A stretch of 64,000 bases of DNA from Pseudomonas sp. PDM14. Its GTDB lineage: Bacteria; Pseudomonadota; Gammaproteobacteria; Pseudomonadales; Pseudomonadaceae. The stretch's first letter is position 1; each line of letters begins with the position of its first letter. The notes below the pieces were generated by a model. It was not told the DNA's origin. It was given only the letters and a program-made list of their open reading frames with translations, and ran no database searches. Both the position numbers and the translations under genes were made by a program. This document shows positions 1 to 8,113 of this stretch, piece by piece. The stretch is from the NCBI RefSeq assembly GCF_014851905.1, contig NZ_JACVAQ010000002.1:1240001-1304000 (forward strand). The letters run 5' to 3'.

Positions 1-1266
1 GTCGCCCTGCTCGGCGACCTGCAAGGCCCGAAGATCCGCATCGCCAAGTTTGAAGGCAAGCGCATCGAGCTCAAGGAAGGCGACATTTTCCGCCTCTCCT
101 CCAGCCACTCGCGCACGGCGGGCACCAAGGAAGTGGTCGGCATCGACTACCCCGATCTGATCAAGGATTGCGACATCAATGACGAGCTGCTGCTCGACGA
201 CGGCCGCGTGGTCATGCAGGTCGAAGCCAAGCGCGCCGACGAGCTGGAATGCCGCGTACTGATCGGCGGCCCGCTGTCCGACAACAAGGGCATCAACCGC
301 CGCGGCGGTGGCCTGACCGCGCCGGCCCTGACCGAAAAGGACATGGCCGACATCAAGCTGGCCGCGGAAATGGAAGTCGACTACCTGGCTGTGTCCTTCC
401 CGCGCGACGCGGCGGACATGGAACTGGCCCGGCGCCTGCGTGACGAGTCGGGCGGCACCGCCTGGCTGGTGGCGAAGATCGAACGCGCCGAAGCCGTGGC
501 CGATGACGCCGCCCTCGACGGCCTGATCCGTGCCAGCGACGCGGTGATGGTGGCCCGTGGCGACCTCGGCGTGGAAGTCGGCGATGCCGAACTGGTCGGC
601 ATCCAGAAAAAAATCATTGCCCACGCCCGCCGCTACAACAAAGCCGTGATCACCGCGACGCAGATGATGGAGTCGATGATCCACAGCCCGATGCCGACCC
701 GTGCGGAAGTCTCCGACGTAGCCAACGCTGCGCTGGACTACACCGATGCGGTGATGCTCTCGGCCGAGAGCGCCGCTGGCGAATACCCGCTGGAAGCCGT
801 GCAGGCCATGGCCCGCGTCTGCCTGGGTGCGGAGAAGCATCCGACCAGCCAGAAATCCAGCCACCGCATCGGCCGCCAGTTCGAGCGGTGCGACGAAAGC
901 GTGGCCCTGGCGACCATGTACACGGCCAACCACTTCCCGGGCGTCAAGGCGATCATCAGCCTCACCGAAAGCGGCTACAGCCCGCTGATCATGTCGCGTA
1001 TCCGCTCCTCGATCCCGATCTACGCGTTCACCCCGCACCGCGAAGCGCAGGCCCGTGTAGCGCTGTTCCGCGGCGTCTACACCGTGCCGTTCGACCCGAA
1101 GAGCATGCCCGCCGACAAGGTCAGCCAGGCCGCGGTGGACGAACTGCTGAAACGCGGTGTGGTGGAACCAGGCGACTGGGTGATCCTGACCAAGGGTGAC
1201 AGCTACCACGGCACCGGCGGCACCAACACCATGAAGATCCTGCACGTCGGCGACCAGATGGTCTGA
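1..1266 (+). CDS. pykA: Pyruvate kinase (5' end outside window)
   Basis: Catalyses the last step of glycolysis, phosphoenolpyruvate + ADP to pyruvate + ATP, in the cytoplasm. The frame is open from base 1, so about 60 N-terminal residues lie outside the window; 421 residues are visible. Visible landmarks are the GDLQGPKIR strand near the edge, the active-site lysine segment AKIERAEA, the VARGDLGVE metal-binding loop, TATQMMESM, and MLSAESAAGEYP, followed by the alpha/beta C-terminal domain. A strong rho-independent hairpin follows the stop. The next gene is convergent (enoyl-CoA hydratase). Gene order onward to fumarase matches the P. aeruginosa pykA (PA4329) region from memory, which favours pykA over pykF. 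Confidence 0.96.
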   Translation, partial: VALLGDLQGPKIRIAKFEGKRIELKEGDIFRLSSSHSRTAGTKEVVGIDYPDLIKDCDINDELLLDDGRVVMQVEAKRADELECRVLIGGPLSDNKGINRRGGGLTAPALTEKDMADIKLAAEMEVDYLAVSFPRDAADMELARRLRDESGGTAWLVAKIERAEAVADDAALDGLIRASDAVMVARGDLGVEVGDAELVGIQKKIIAHARRYNKAVITATQMMESMIHSPMPTRAEVSDVANAALDYTDAVMLSAESAAGEYPLEAVQAMARVCLGAEKHPTSQKSSHRIGRQFERCDESVALATMYTANHFPGVKAIISLTESGYSPLIMSRIRSSIPIYAFTPHREAQARVALFRGVYTVPFDPKSMPADKVSQAAVDELLKRGVVEPGDWVILTKGDSYHGTGGTNTMKILHVGDQMV

Positions 1267-1281
1267 GCTGCTGCAGCACTG

Positions 1282-1310
1282 AAAAAGGCCGCTCGATGAG
1301 CGGCCTTTTT
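1282..1310 (+). terminator. Rho-independent terminator of pykA
   Basis: A perfect stem pairs AAAAGGCCGCTC with GAGCGGCCTTTT around a GAT loop and ends in a T run, 15 bases after the pykA stop. It is A/T flanked on both sides, so it could also serve the convergent strand. Confidence 0.9.
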
Positions 1311-1321
1311 ATTGCGTGATC

Positions 1322-1333
1322 CGTAGGGTGCGC
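1322..1333 (+). repeat. 12-mer repeat CGTAGGGTGCGC (copy 1)
   Basis: The 12-mer CGTAGGGTGCGC lies just beyond the pykA terminator and against the stop of the convergent enoyl-CoA hydratase. The same 12-mer occurs on the other strand at 6137-6148, where it forms part of a palindrome. It looks like half of a dispersed REP-like element. Confidence 0.5.
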
Positions 1334-1334
1334 T

Positions 1335-2108
1335 TCAGGCGAACCTGGAGAAATCCGGCTTGCGCCGCTGCATGAATGCCGACAGCGCCTCCAGCGCCTC
1401 GGGCGATTTCAGGCGCTGACCGAACAGCGCGCCCTCCTCCTCGATCACCTTGCGTAACTCTTCGCGTCCCGGTGTGCGCATCAGGCGTTTGCTGTCGGCG
1501 ATGGCCGAGGGCGCCAGTTCTAGGAAGCGCCGCGCCATCTCGCGGGCCTTGGCCAGGGTGCTCGGACCGTCCTCGAGCACGCCGCTGGCAATGCCCCAAT
1601 CCGCGGCCTGTTGACCATTGAAGCTCTCACCGAGCAGCAGCAGTTCCGCCGCCCGGGCCTGCCCGAGCAGGCGCGGCAGGATCAGGCTGGAGCCGAACTC
1701 AGGGCACAGGCCGAGGTTGACGAAAGGCATTTTCAGCTTGGTGTCACGCGCCACGTAGACCAGGTCGCAATGCAGCAAAAGCGTGGTGCCAATACCCACC
1801 GCCGGCCCCGCGACGGCGGCGACCACCGGCTTGCTGAACTCGAACAGCGCGCGCATGAAGTGGAACACCGGGCTGTCCAGGCTGGTCGGCGGCGCCTGGA
1901 GGAAATCGGCGACATCGTTGCCGCTGGTGAAGCATTCCGCGCCACCGGTAATCAGCACCACGCGCACGCTGCTGTCGCCATCGGCGGCGTCCAGCGCATC
2001 GCCCATGCGGTTGTACATGTCGCGGGTCAGCGCGTTCATCTTGTCCGGACGATTCAGGCGCAGGGTCAGCAGGCCGCCATCACGCTCGACCAGAATGTGC
2101 TCGCTCAT
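1335..2108 (-). CDS. Enoyl-CoA hydratase/isomerase family protein
   Basis: Crotonase-fold protein of 257 residues, normal for the family, expected to hydrate or isomerise an enoyl-CoA thioester in the cytoplasm. The N-terminus (VERDGGLLTLRLNRPDKMNAL) and the oxyanion-hole segment AVAGPAVGIGTTLLLHCD are typical. The family acid position near LGLCPEFGSS carries a glutamate. Start chosen at 2108 because GAGGA lies a few bases upstream; an in-frame extension to 2279 would run into the upstream gene and has no homology-like sequence. It is the last gene of a leftward operon with the ferredoxin reductase (40-base gap) and diguanylate cyclase. The exact acyl-CoA substrate cannot be read from sequence. 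Confidence 0.9.
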   Translation of the reverse strand: MSEHILVERDGGLLTLRLNRPDKMNALTRDMYNRMGDALDAADGDSSVRVVLITGGAECFTSGNDVADFLQAPPTSLDSPVFHFMRALFEFSKPVVAAVAGPAVGIGTTLLLHCDLVYVARDTKLKMPFVNLGLCPEFGSSLILPRLLGQARAAELLLLGESFNGQQAADWGIASGVLEDGPSTLAKAREMARRFLELAPSAIADSKRLMRTPGREELRKVIEEEGALFGQRLKSPEALEALSAFMQRRKPDFSRFA

Positions 2109-2148
2109 CAAATGTTCCTCACTGGTGCCGGACGCACCGTGAGCAGGC

Positions 2149-3087
2149 TCAGGCGCGCGGCAGAAAGACGTCGGCCAACAGCTGGTTGCGCGGCAGGCCG
2201 GCCAGGTACAGGCGCCGGGCAAAGCGTTCAACGCTGGCAGGAGAGCCGCAGAGTAAGGCGCGGGTTTGCCGTGAAACAAGCTTCAGTTCCGCCAAAACCG
2301 CCGCCAGCTCGGTCGCGTCCAGCTGTTCGACCTGCACCTGCGAATACTGCGCCGCCAGCTCGCACAGTGGTCCGGCGAGGTACAGTTCGGACCGCTCACG
2401 TGCCACGTGCAGCAAGCGAATCGGCCCCTGGTGCTGCTGACGCAGCGCCTCGCGCAGGATGCCCCACAACGGCGCCAGCCCGGTACCGGCAGCCAGCAGC
2501 CACAGCGGGCGCTCGCTCCAGTCGGGGTCGTAGTGCAGCGCCCCACCACGCAGTTCGCCCAGACGCAGTGGTGCGCCAGGCTGGAAGGTGCGCGCGGCGT
2601 CGCTGAAGGCGCCGCGCTCGTGGCAATCGATATGGAATTCCAGCCAGGAATCGAGCCCCGGCACGCTGGCCAATGAGTACGGGCGAGCCAAGCCATCGGC
2701 AGTCCACAGCAGCAGATGCTGGCCGGCGCTGTAGCGCAGCGGTTTGTGCGGCTGCACGCGCAGGCGCAGCACGTCGGCACTCAGCCAGTCGCAGGCGAGG
2801 ATATCGGCCGGCAAGCCGTCACGCAGGGGGTCGAACACCTCCACTGCGAGGTCACCGCTGACCCGGCACTGGCACGCCAGGCACCAGCCCTGGGCACGCT
2901 GCGCGGCGTCCAACGCCTCGGGCATGTCGTCCTGCACCTCACCGGCGATGCAGCGCACCAGGCAGGCATGGCAACTCCCGGCGCGGCAGCTGTAGGGTAC
3001 GCGCAGGCCGGCCTGGTTGAGGGCATCGAGCAAATTGCTGCCCGCCGGGACCGACCAGCTGCGCCCAGCAGCCAGCAGATCAGGCAC
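2149..3087 (-). CDS. 2Fe-2S ferredoxin / FAD ferredoxin reductase fusion
   Basis: A 312-residue single-chain electron-transfer protein that passes electrons from NAD(P)H through FAD to a plant-type 2Fe-2S centre. The N-terminal ferredoxin domain carries CRAGSCHAC and the distant fourth cysteine in GWCLAC. The FAD-binding RPYS motif and the nucleotide-binding LLAAGTGLAPLWG follow. Domain order (Fe-S first, reductase after) resembles reductase components of ring hydroxylases and phenol/toluene monooxygenases, but no oxygenase gene is adjacent. The proposed GTG start at 3087 overlaps the sadC stop by 8 bases, is preceded by GGGAGAGC, and places the ferredoxin strand at the N-terminus. An upstream in-frame start at 3186 lies inside sadC and is unlikely. 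Confidence 0.88.
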   Translation of the reverse strand: MPDLLAAGRSWSVPAGSNLLDALNQAGLRVPYSCRAGSCHACLVRCIAGEVQDDMPEALDAAQRAQGWCLACQCRVSGDLAVEVFDPLRDGLPADILACDWLSADVLRLRVQPHKPLRYSAGQHLLLWTADGLARPYSLASVPGLDSWLEFHIDCHERGAFSDAARTFQPGAPLRLGELRGGALHYDPDWSERPLWLLAAGTGLAPLWGILREALRQQHQGPIRLLHVARERSELYLAGPLCELAAQYSQVQVEQLDATELAAVLAELKLVSRQTRALLCGSPASVERFARRLYLAGLPRNQLLADVFLPRA

Positions 3088-4207
3088 CCGTGCTCTCCCA
3101 GGCGGCGTCGCAACGGTTGCGGCCGCCACGCTTGGCCCGATAGAGCGCCTGGTCGGCGCGCTGCAACGCCTCGTCCAGGTCGTCACCTGGATTGAGCAGG
3201 GTCATGCCGGCGGACAGGCTGAGGTTGGCCACCTGCACGCCGACCGGCTCGGCACTGGCGAAGGCCTCGCGCAGGCGCTCGCAGCAGCTGGTGAACTGAT
3301 CGGCATCGGTATTGGGCAGGAACAGGACGAATTCCTCGCCACCGTAGCGGGCCAGCACGTCGCCATCGCGCAAGCAGGCCCGCCCCACGGCGGCAAAAGT
3401 CTGCAGGACACGGTCGCCAGCGGCATGGCCGTGCACATCGTTGATGCGCTTGAAGTAATCCAGGTCGATCAACGCCAGGCCATGTTGCCGTCCCGGCGCC
3501 AGGTTATCCAGCTCACGCAGCGCCAGGCGCAGGAAATGGCGGCGGTTGTACAGGCCGGTCAGCTCGTCGGTGGCGACCAGGTCTTCGAGCTGGCGCATCA
3601 TGCCGCGCAGGGTGTCCTGGTGCGCCTGCAAGGCGTAGCGACGCTGGCGCATACGCTGGCGCAGGGCCTGCACGTAGCTGGCGAACAGACTCTGCCAGAC
3701 CAGGGCAATGAACAGTGCGCAGCACTGCATCAAGGCCAGGCCGGGATCACTGAGGCGCATCTGATAGCCTTCCCAGAGGTTCACCAGGGCGAAACCGAAG
3801 AACGCCAGCGCCGCGCAGCGCACGAACACCCGCGGCTGCAGCTGGAACACGCCGAACATCAGGATCAGGACGTAGAACATCATCAGTGTGCCGCGTGCCG
3901 TGTCGAACTGGGCGATCAGGCAGGTCAGCAGGATGACGCCGACCATCACCTGGGCTTCGGTCAGGCTGGGGTCGCGAAAGCGCAGGTTGTCACCGCGCAG
4001 GAACAGCGCCAGGAAGATCAGTTGCGAGACGGCCGCCAGGCCGCTGAAGGTGGTCGCGCCGATCAGCGCACCACGGTACAGGTCGTTGTACACCGCGACC
4101 CAGAGCAGCACGGTAATCAGACCGTACGTCCCCACTGCCATGCCGAAACGCTTCAGCAGCAGGCTTTGCAACGTACGCTGGGAGACACTGGAATTGTTCG
4201 TGCTCAT
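3080..4207 (-). CDS. sadC: Membrane diguanylate cyclase, SadC-like
   Basis: Makes cyclic-di-GMP from two GTP at the inner membrane. About six hydrophobic segments fill residues 24-175, a short coiled linker follows, and the GGDEF domain spans roughly 210-370. The active site is GGEEF (289-293), preceded by an intact RxxD inhibitory site (R280-D283), so the enzyme should be active and product-inhibited. In P. aeruginosa SadC promotes surface attachment and lies between the same ferredoxin reductase and fumarase genes; this copy (375 residues) is shorter than the roughly 490 I recall for P. aeruginosa, mainly N-terminally. Start at 4207 is supported by GGAG 5 bases upstream; an earlier ATG at 4215 is less well placed. 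Confidence 0.85.
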   Translation of the reverse strand: MSTNNSSVSQRTLQSLLLKRFGMAVGTYGLITVLLWVAVYNDLYRGALIGATTFSGLAAVSQLIFLALFLRGDNLRFRDPSLTEAQVMVGVILLTCLIAQFDTARGTLMMFYVLILMFGVFQLQPRVFVRCAALAFFGFALVNLWEGYQMRLSDPGLALMQCCALFIALVWQSLFASYVQALRQRMRQRRYALQAHQDTLRGMMRQLEDLVATDELTGLYNRRHFLRLALRELDNLAPGRQHGLALIDLDYFKRINDVHGHAAGDRVLQTFAAVGRACLRDGDVLARYGGEEFVLFLPNTDADQFTSCCERLREAFASAEPVGVQVANLSLSAGMTLLNPGDDLDEALQRADQALYRAKRGGRNRCDAAWESTGA

Positions 4208-4442
4208 GGGCTCCATCCCGTACTGGCACCTTGCCGCCACTCTACCCCTGTGATCACAAAAAACCTAGGAAGAATGCGTGACATACGTGCACAGTCGGTT
4301 TGTCTTTCAGACCTAGGTCGACTGCCGGCGACTGTGCCCGACAGCTCTGCCGCGCTATACTTCGGCGCCCTTTTTCTTGCACCTGCGCCGGGTCGTGGTC
4401 CGGCGCTTCCCTACTGATGTTCCCAACTAGAGGAGCGCTTGC
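4208..4442. promoter_or_regulatory. Divergent intergenic region sadC / fumA
   Basis: 235 bases between divergent genes. A TATACT-type -10 for the fumarase lies near 4355-4360 (in CGCTATACTTCGG), about 80 bases before its start. A GC hairpin (GCGCCGGG / TCCGGCGC) sits in the fumA leader near 4385-4406. Two CCTAGG sextets lie near 4265 and 4312. I see no recognisable regulator site. Confidence 0.4.
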
Positions 4443-5966
4443 ATGACCGTGATCAAGCAGGATGACCTGATTCAGAGCGTCGCCGACGCGCTGCAGTTCA
4501 TCTCCTATTACCACCCCGTCGACTTCATCCAGGCCATGCACGAGGCGTACCTGCGCGAAGAATCGCCGGCTGCACGCGACTCCATGGCGCAGATCCTGAT
4601 CAACTCGCGCATGTGCGCCACGGGCCACCGGCCGATCTGCCAGGACACCGGGATCGTCACCGTGTTCGTCAAGGTCGGCATGGATGTGCGCTGGGATGGT
4701 GCAACCATGAGCCTCGACGACATGATCAACGAGGGCGTGCGCCGCGCCTACAACCTGCCGGAAAACGTCCTGCGCGCCTCCATCCTGGCCGACCCGGCCG
4801 GTGCACGGAAGAACACCAAGGACAACACCCCGGCGGTGATCCACTACTCCATCGTCCCAGGCAACACCGTGGAAGTGGACGTGGCCGCCAAGGGCGGCGG
4901 CTCCGAGAACAAGTCGAAGATGGCCATGCTCAACCCGTCCGACTCGATCGTCGACTGGGTCCTCAAGACCGTGCCGACCATGGGCGCCGGCTGGTGCCCG
5001 CCGGGCATGCTCGGCATCGGCATCGGCGGCACCGCCGAGAAAGCCGCGGTGATGGCCAAGGAAGTGCTCATGGAACACATCGACATCCACGAGCTGAAAG
5101 CCCGCGGCCCGCAGAACAAGATCGAGGAAATGCGCCTCGAGCTGTTCGACAAGGTCAACCAGCTGGGCATCGGCGCCCAGGGCCTCGGTGGCCTGACCAC
5201 CGTGCTCGACGTGAAGATCATGGACTACCCGACCCACGCAGCCAGCCTGCCGGTATGCATGATCCCCAACTGCGCCGCCACCCGCCACGCACACTTCGTG
5301 CTCGACGGTTCCGGCCCGGCCGAACTGGAAGCGCCGGACCTCTCCGCCTACCCGGAAATCGTCTGGGAAGCCGGCCCGAGTGCACGCCGCGTCGACCTCG
5401 ACACCATCACCCCGGAAGACGTGCAGAGCTGGAAACCGGGCGAGACCGTGCTGCTCAACGGCAAGATGCTCACTGGCCGCGACGCCGCGCACAAGCGCAT
5501 GGTCGACATGCTGAACAAGGGCGAAGAACTGCCGGTCGACCTCAAGGGCCGCTTCATCTATTACGTCGGCCCGGTCGATCCGGTCGGTGATGAAGTGGTG
5601 GGCCCTGCCGGTCCGACCACCGCCACCCGTATGGACAAGTTCACCCGCCAGATCCTCGAAAGCACCGGCCTGCTGGGCATGATCGGCAAGTCCGAGCGCG
5701 GCCCGATCGCCATCGATGCGATCAAGGACAACAAGGCCGTGTACCTGATGGCCGTCGGCGGCGCCGCCTACCTGGTCGCCCAAGCGATCAAGAAGTCCAA
5801 GGTGCTGGCGTTCGCCGAACTGGGCATGGAGGCGATCTACGAGTTCGAGGTCAAGGACATGCCGGTCACCGTGGCGGTCGACACCAAAGGCGAGTCGGTG
5901 CACATCACCGGCCCGGCGATCTGGAACAAGAAAATCATCGAAAGCCTGGCTGTCGAAGTGAAGTAA
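4443..5966 (+). CDS. fumA: Fumarate hydratase, class I (iron-sulfur)
   Basis: Reversibly hydrates fumarate to L-malate in the TCA cycle using an oxygen-labile 4Fe-4S cluster. At 507 residues it has the length of the class I one-chain enzymes. The N-terminal alpha domain includes ATGHRPICQDTG, a cluster cysteine region; further candidates are PNCAATRHAH and later conserved segments; the C-terminal beta domain contains GPAGPTTATRMDKF and GKSERGP. Start is fixed by AGAGGAGC upstream of ATG 4443. It stands alone, divergent from sadC, and ends in a strong terminator. This is the PA4333 position in P. aeruginosa, from memory. Confidence 0.95.
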   Translation: MTVIKQDDLIQSVADALQFISYYHPVDFIQAMHEAYLREESPAARDSMAQILINSRMCATGHRPICQDTGIVTVFVKVGMDVRWDGATMSLDDMINEGVRRAYNLPENVLRASILADPAGARKNTKDNTPAVIHYSIVPGNTVEVDVAAKGGGSENKSKMAMLNPSDSIVDWVLKTVPTMGAGWCPPGMLGIGIGGTAEKAAVMAKEVLMEHIDIHELKARGPQNKIEEMRLELFDKVNQLGIGAQGLGGLTTVLDVKIMDYPTHAASLPVCMIPNCAATRHAHFVLDGSGPAELEAPDLSAYPEIVWEAGPSARRVDLDTITPEDVQSWKPGETVLLNGKMLTGRDAAHKRMVDMLNKGEELPVDLKGRFIYYVGPVDPVGDEVVGPAGPTTATRMDKFTRQILESTGLLGMIGKSERGPIAIDAIKDNKAVYLMAVGGAAYLVAQAIKKSKVLAFAELGMEAIYEFEVKDMPVTVAVDTKGESVHITGPAIWNKKIIESLAVEVK

Positions 5967-5982
5967 GCATTCGCGCGTGACG

Positions 5983-6012
5983 AAAAAGCCCGGCTCGATG
6001 CCGGGCTTTTTT
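5983..6012 (+). terminator. Rho-independent terminator of fumA
   Basis: AAAAAGCCCGGC pairs with GCCGGGCTTTTTT around a short TCGAT loop, 16 bases after the fumA stop, with a T run at the end. Confidence 0.9.
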
Positions 6013-6121
6013 ATGGGCGTTTCTCAGCACACTGCTCGTGCAGGGTGACTCAGGCGTCATCGACCCAGCGGGCGGGCTTACGGTGGGTATAAGGCCTTGA
6101 ATGCCTGATGCGTCAGCGTTA

Positions 6122-6148
6122 CGGGTGGTGCGCACGGCGCACCCTACG
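6122..6148. repeat. REP-like palindrome with GTAGGGTGCGC arm
   Basis: GGTGCGC (6127-6133) and GCGCACC (6137-6143) form a perfect 7-bp stem over a 3-base loop. The minus-strand reading of 6137-6148 is the same CGTAGGGTGCGC 12-mer seen at 1322-1333. It sits between the convergent ends of fumA and the MerR gene, the usual place for REP elements. Confidence 0.55.
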
Positions 6149-6157
6149 GGAGTCGGC

Positions 6158-7108
6158 TCAGGTATCCAGACGCCCGGCAAGAAACTGCTGCAGGCGGCGC
6201 TGCATCAGTCGGCCTTCGCTGCCCAGGCGGGCGATCGGCGAGCCGTCGAGTTGGTCCTCGATCAGTTCGGCCACCTCGCCGGCCAACAGCAACGGGCACG
6301 GTAATACCAGTGCCTGACGCCCCAGCAGTTTGGCCAGGTCGTCAGCCGGCGGGCGGTTGGAGAACAGCACCAGCGCCTGCGGCCGGACCTTCTCGCAGAC
6401 CAGCGCCAGCTCCGCCAGCGGCTGCCCGAGCGCCAATACCTGCACGCGCGACTCGCCATCGCCCAGCAGCAACCCGGCGACCAGCAACTCCAGTTCCTGA
6501 CAATGTCCGGGGATGCTCGCCAGCAACACGTCTACCGAACCGCTCGCCGCCAGTTGCAGGCGCTGCAGGGCGCGGGCGCGCAGGAAACTGTCGAGAAACA
6601 ACCACTCGCTGGTCTGGCCGAAGTCGTCGCGCCGCGCGAGCAACTCGCGCCACACCGGCATCAGCACATCCTGGAATACCGCCACCAACGGGTAGCTGGA
6701 GAAGATCTGGCCGTAGAGACGCTCCAGCTGCGCCGCGTCGAACTGTGCGACGCAGTGGCGGATGCGCGCCTGCCACTCGCCCCACTCGCCATCGACCACC
6801 TGCTGATACCCCGGCGCCGAGGCCGCCAGGGCACTGCTGCGCGCGAGCAGCTTGCCGACCTTGCTCACCGGCACGCCGCGGGCGATCCACGCCAGGATGC
6901 TGCGTACCGCGTCGATATCGTCGCTGGAATACAGGCGATGGCCACTCTCGGTACGGGTCGGCTGGATCAGCCCGTAACGCCGCTCCCAGGCACGCAGGGT
7001 CACCGGGTTGACGCCGGTGACGCGCGAAACCTCACGAATGGGGAACAGCTCTTCCTGCTGCAGCGATGCAGAAGCCAGGAGCCGGCTGGCGAGTTCGTTC
7101 ATGGGCAT
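6158..7108 (-). CDS. MerR-family regulator, LitR/CarH-like
   Basis: 316-residue DNA-binding regulator. The N-terminal MerR helix-turn-helix is clear (IREVSRVTGVNPVTLRAWERRYG, then SGHRLYSSDDIDAV). A helical middle domain and a C-terminal Rossmann-like domain (VDVLLASIPGHCQELELLVAG) correspond to the cobalamin-binding half of light-sensing CarH/LitR proteins. Where B12-binding members usually show a histidine after PG, this protein has GHCQEL, so the cobalt ligand may be missing, as in the class II LitR proteins of Pseudomonas. ATG codons at 7108 and 7102 are both possible; neither has a strong ribosome site. It is divergent from a monooxygenase-like gene and the fol genes, its likely targets. 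That link is inference. Confidence 0.85.
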   Translation of the reverse strand: MPMNELASRLLASASLQQEELFPIREVSRVTGVNPVTLRAWERRYGLIQPTRTESGHRLYSSDDIDAVRSILAWIARGVPVSKVGKLLARSSALAASAPGYQQVVDGEWGEWQARIRHCVAQFDAAQLERLYGQIFSSYPLVAVFQDVLMPVWRELLARRDDFGQTSEWLFLDSFLRARALQRLQLAASGSVDVLLASIPGHCQELELLVAGLLLGDGESRVQVLALGQPLAELALVCEKVRPQALVLFSNRPPADDLAKLLGRQALVLPCPLLLAGEVAELIEDQLDGSPIARLGSEGRLMQRRLQQFLAGRLDT

Positions 7109-7382
7109 GGGGCCGGGAAAAGATCGGCAGAGTGTACCGCACCACGCGCGCGGCGCTATGCACCGGCGCGGGGCCGCACGCACGCTGTCGGGGCGCAGGC
7201 GTCGGCATGCGGCCGGATCCCGCACTTTCCAGCCCGACGGCAGTCCACAGCAATGCGCGGCTCTGGCGTATTTCGCAAAAATCGGAATAATCCTTGCCTG
7301 TCATTTGCGTCGCGCCATCACCCCGGTGCCACGTATCGCGCCATGCCCTATCCGGGCAGCGCCCGCTGCAAGGAGATACACA
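7109..7382. promoter_or_regulatory. Divergent intergenic region of the LitR-like regulator
   Basis: 274 bases, locally AT-richer at 7268-7290 (ATTTCGCAAAAATCGGAATAA). One TGTAC half-element lies at 7133-7137 close to the regulator start. I found no complete TGTAC-type dyad. A clear ribosome site AAGGAGATACACA precedes the rightward gene. Confidence 0.4.
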
Positions 7383-7937
7383 ATGTCTGCCGATCCCGTC
7401 ACCTTCATGGTGGCTCGCCGCGTTCCCCGCGAGCGTTTCGACGAATTCCGTTCCTGGCTGCACGAAGGTGAGCTGCTGGCCGCCGACTATCCCGGCTATC
7501 TCGGCTCGGGCGTGCTGGCCCCGCCACCCGATGACGACGAGTTCCAGATCGTCTTCCGCTTCGCCGACGAAGCCACGCTGACCACCTGGGTGCACTCCGA
7601 GGCACGCGGCGCCTGGTTGCAGCGCGGCAGCGGCCTGTTCAGTGAACCGCAGGAGCTGCACGTGCGCGGCCTCGACGCCTGGTTCGGCAGCACGCCGCAG
7701 AAGCCGCCGCGCTGGAAGCAGAGCGTGGCCATCTGGCTGGCGTTCTTCCCGGTCTCACTGGGCTTCAACCTGCTGTTCGGCGGCTGGCTCGGCGAACTGC
7801 CGCTGGCCCTGCGCATCCTCCTCAGCACCCTGGCGCTGACGCCGCTGATGACCTACTGGTTCATCCCGCTGTCGACCCGTCTGCTCGAACCCTGGCTGCA
7901 GGCGCGCCAGCGTCACGCCCAGGTACAGACGCGCTGA
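7383..7937 (+). CDS. Antibiotic-biosynthesis-monooxygenase-like membrane protein
   Basis: 184 residues. The N-terminal half (to about 100) looks like an ABM/dimeric alpha-beta barrel domain (VTFMVARRVPRERFDEFRSWL ... FQIVFRFADEATLTTWV). The C-terminal half carries two membrane segments around residues 122-140 and 150-170. This ABM plus two-helix architecture is a conserved hypothetical in proteobacteria; no enzymatic activity can be assigned. Start at 7383 follows a good AAGGAG. It is divergent from the LitR-like regulator and leads into folM 176 bases later, so it may be the first gene of the regulated unit. Confidence 0.75.
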   Translation: MSADPVTFMVARRVPRERFDEFRSWLHEGELLAADYPGYLGSGVLAPPPDDDEFQIVFRFADEATLTTWVHSEARGAWLQRGSGLFSEPQELHVRGLDAWFGSTPQKPPRWKQSVAIWLAFFPVSLGFNLLFGGWLGELPLALRILLSTLALTPLMTYWFIPLSTRLLEPWLQARQRHAQVQTR

Positions 7938-7999
7938 TCCACCGGCCCCATCACGGGGCTGGCGCAGCACTCGTTTCCCCGCCTGAACCGACGCACAGC

Positions 8000-8020
8000 G
8001 CGCATCTCCACAAGATGCGC
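8000..8020 (+). other. Hairpin in the ABM-folM gap
   Basis: GCGCATC (8000-8006) and GATGCGC (8014-8020) form a perfect 7-bp stem. It has no T run, so it is more likely an RNA-processing or weak termination element than an intrinsic terminator. Confidence 0.35.
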
Positions 8021-8113
8021 ATGGTTGTACCGCCATACCCCTTGCGATACCGTTGCCCGGGCCTGCGCAGCCCCTGGCTGCGTGCCTTTTTCATCGTGTC
8101 CTGCGAGCCCGTC

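Noticed and set aside
3017..4417. Rightward frame of about 466 codons across sadC
   Set aside because: Gln/Ala/His-rich shadow; the opposite strand holds the GGEEF and membrane segments.
4254..5903. Leftward frame of about 549 codons antisense to fumarase
   Set aside because: A high-GC shadow of fumA with a repetitive VDHVDLG-type composition and no recognisable motif.
7109..8113. LitR-type operator with two TGTAC halves
   Set aside because: Only isolated halves at 7133 and 8026 were found, nearly 900 bases apart, so no dyad can be claimed.
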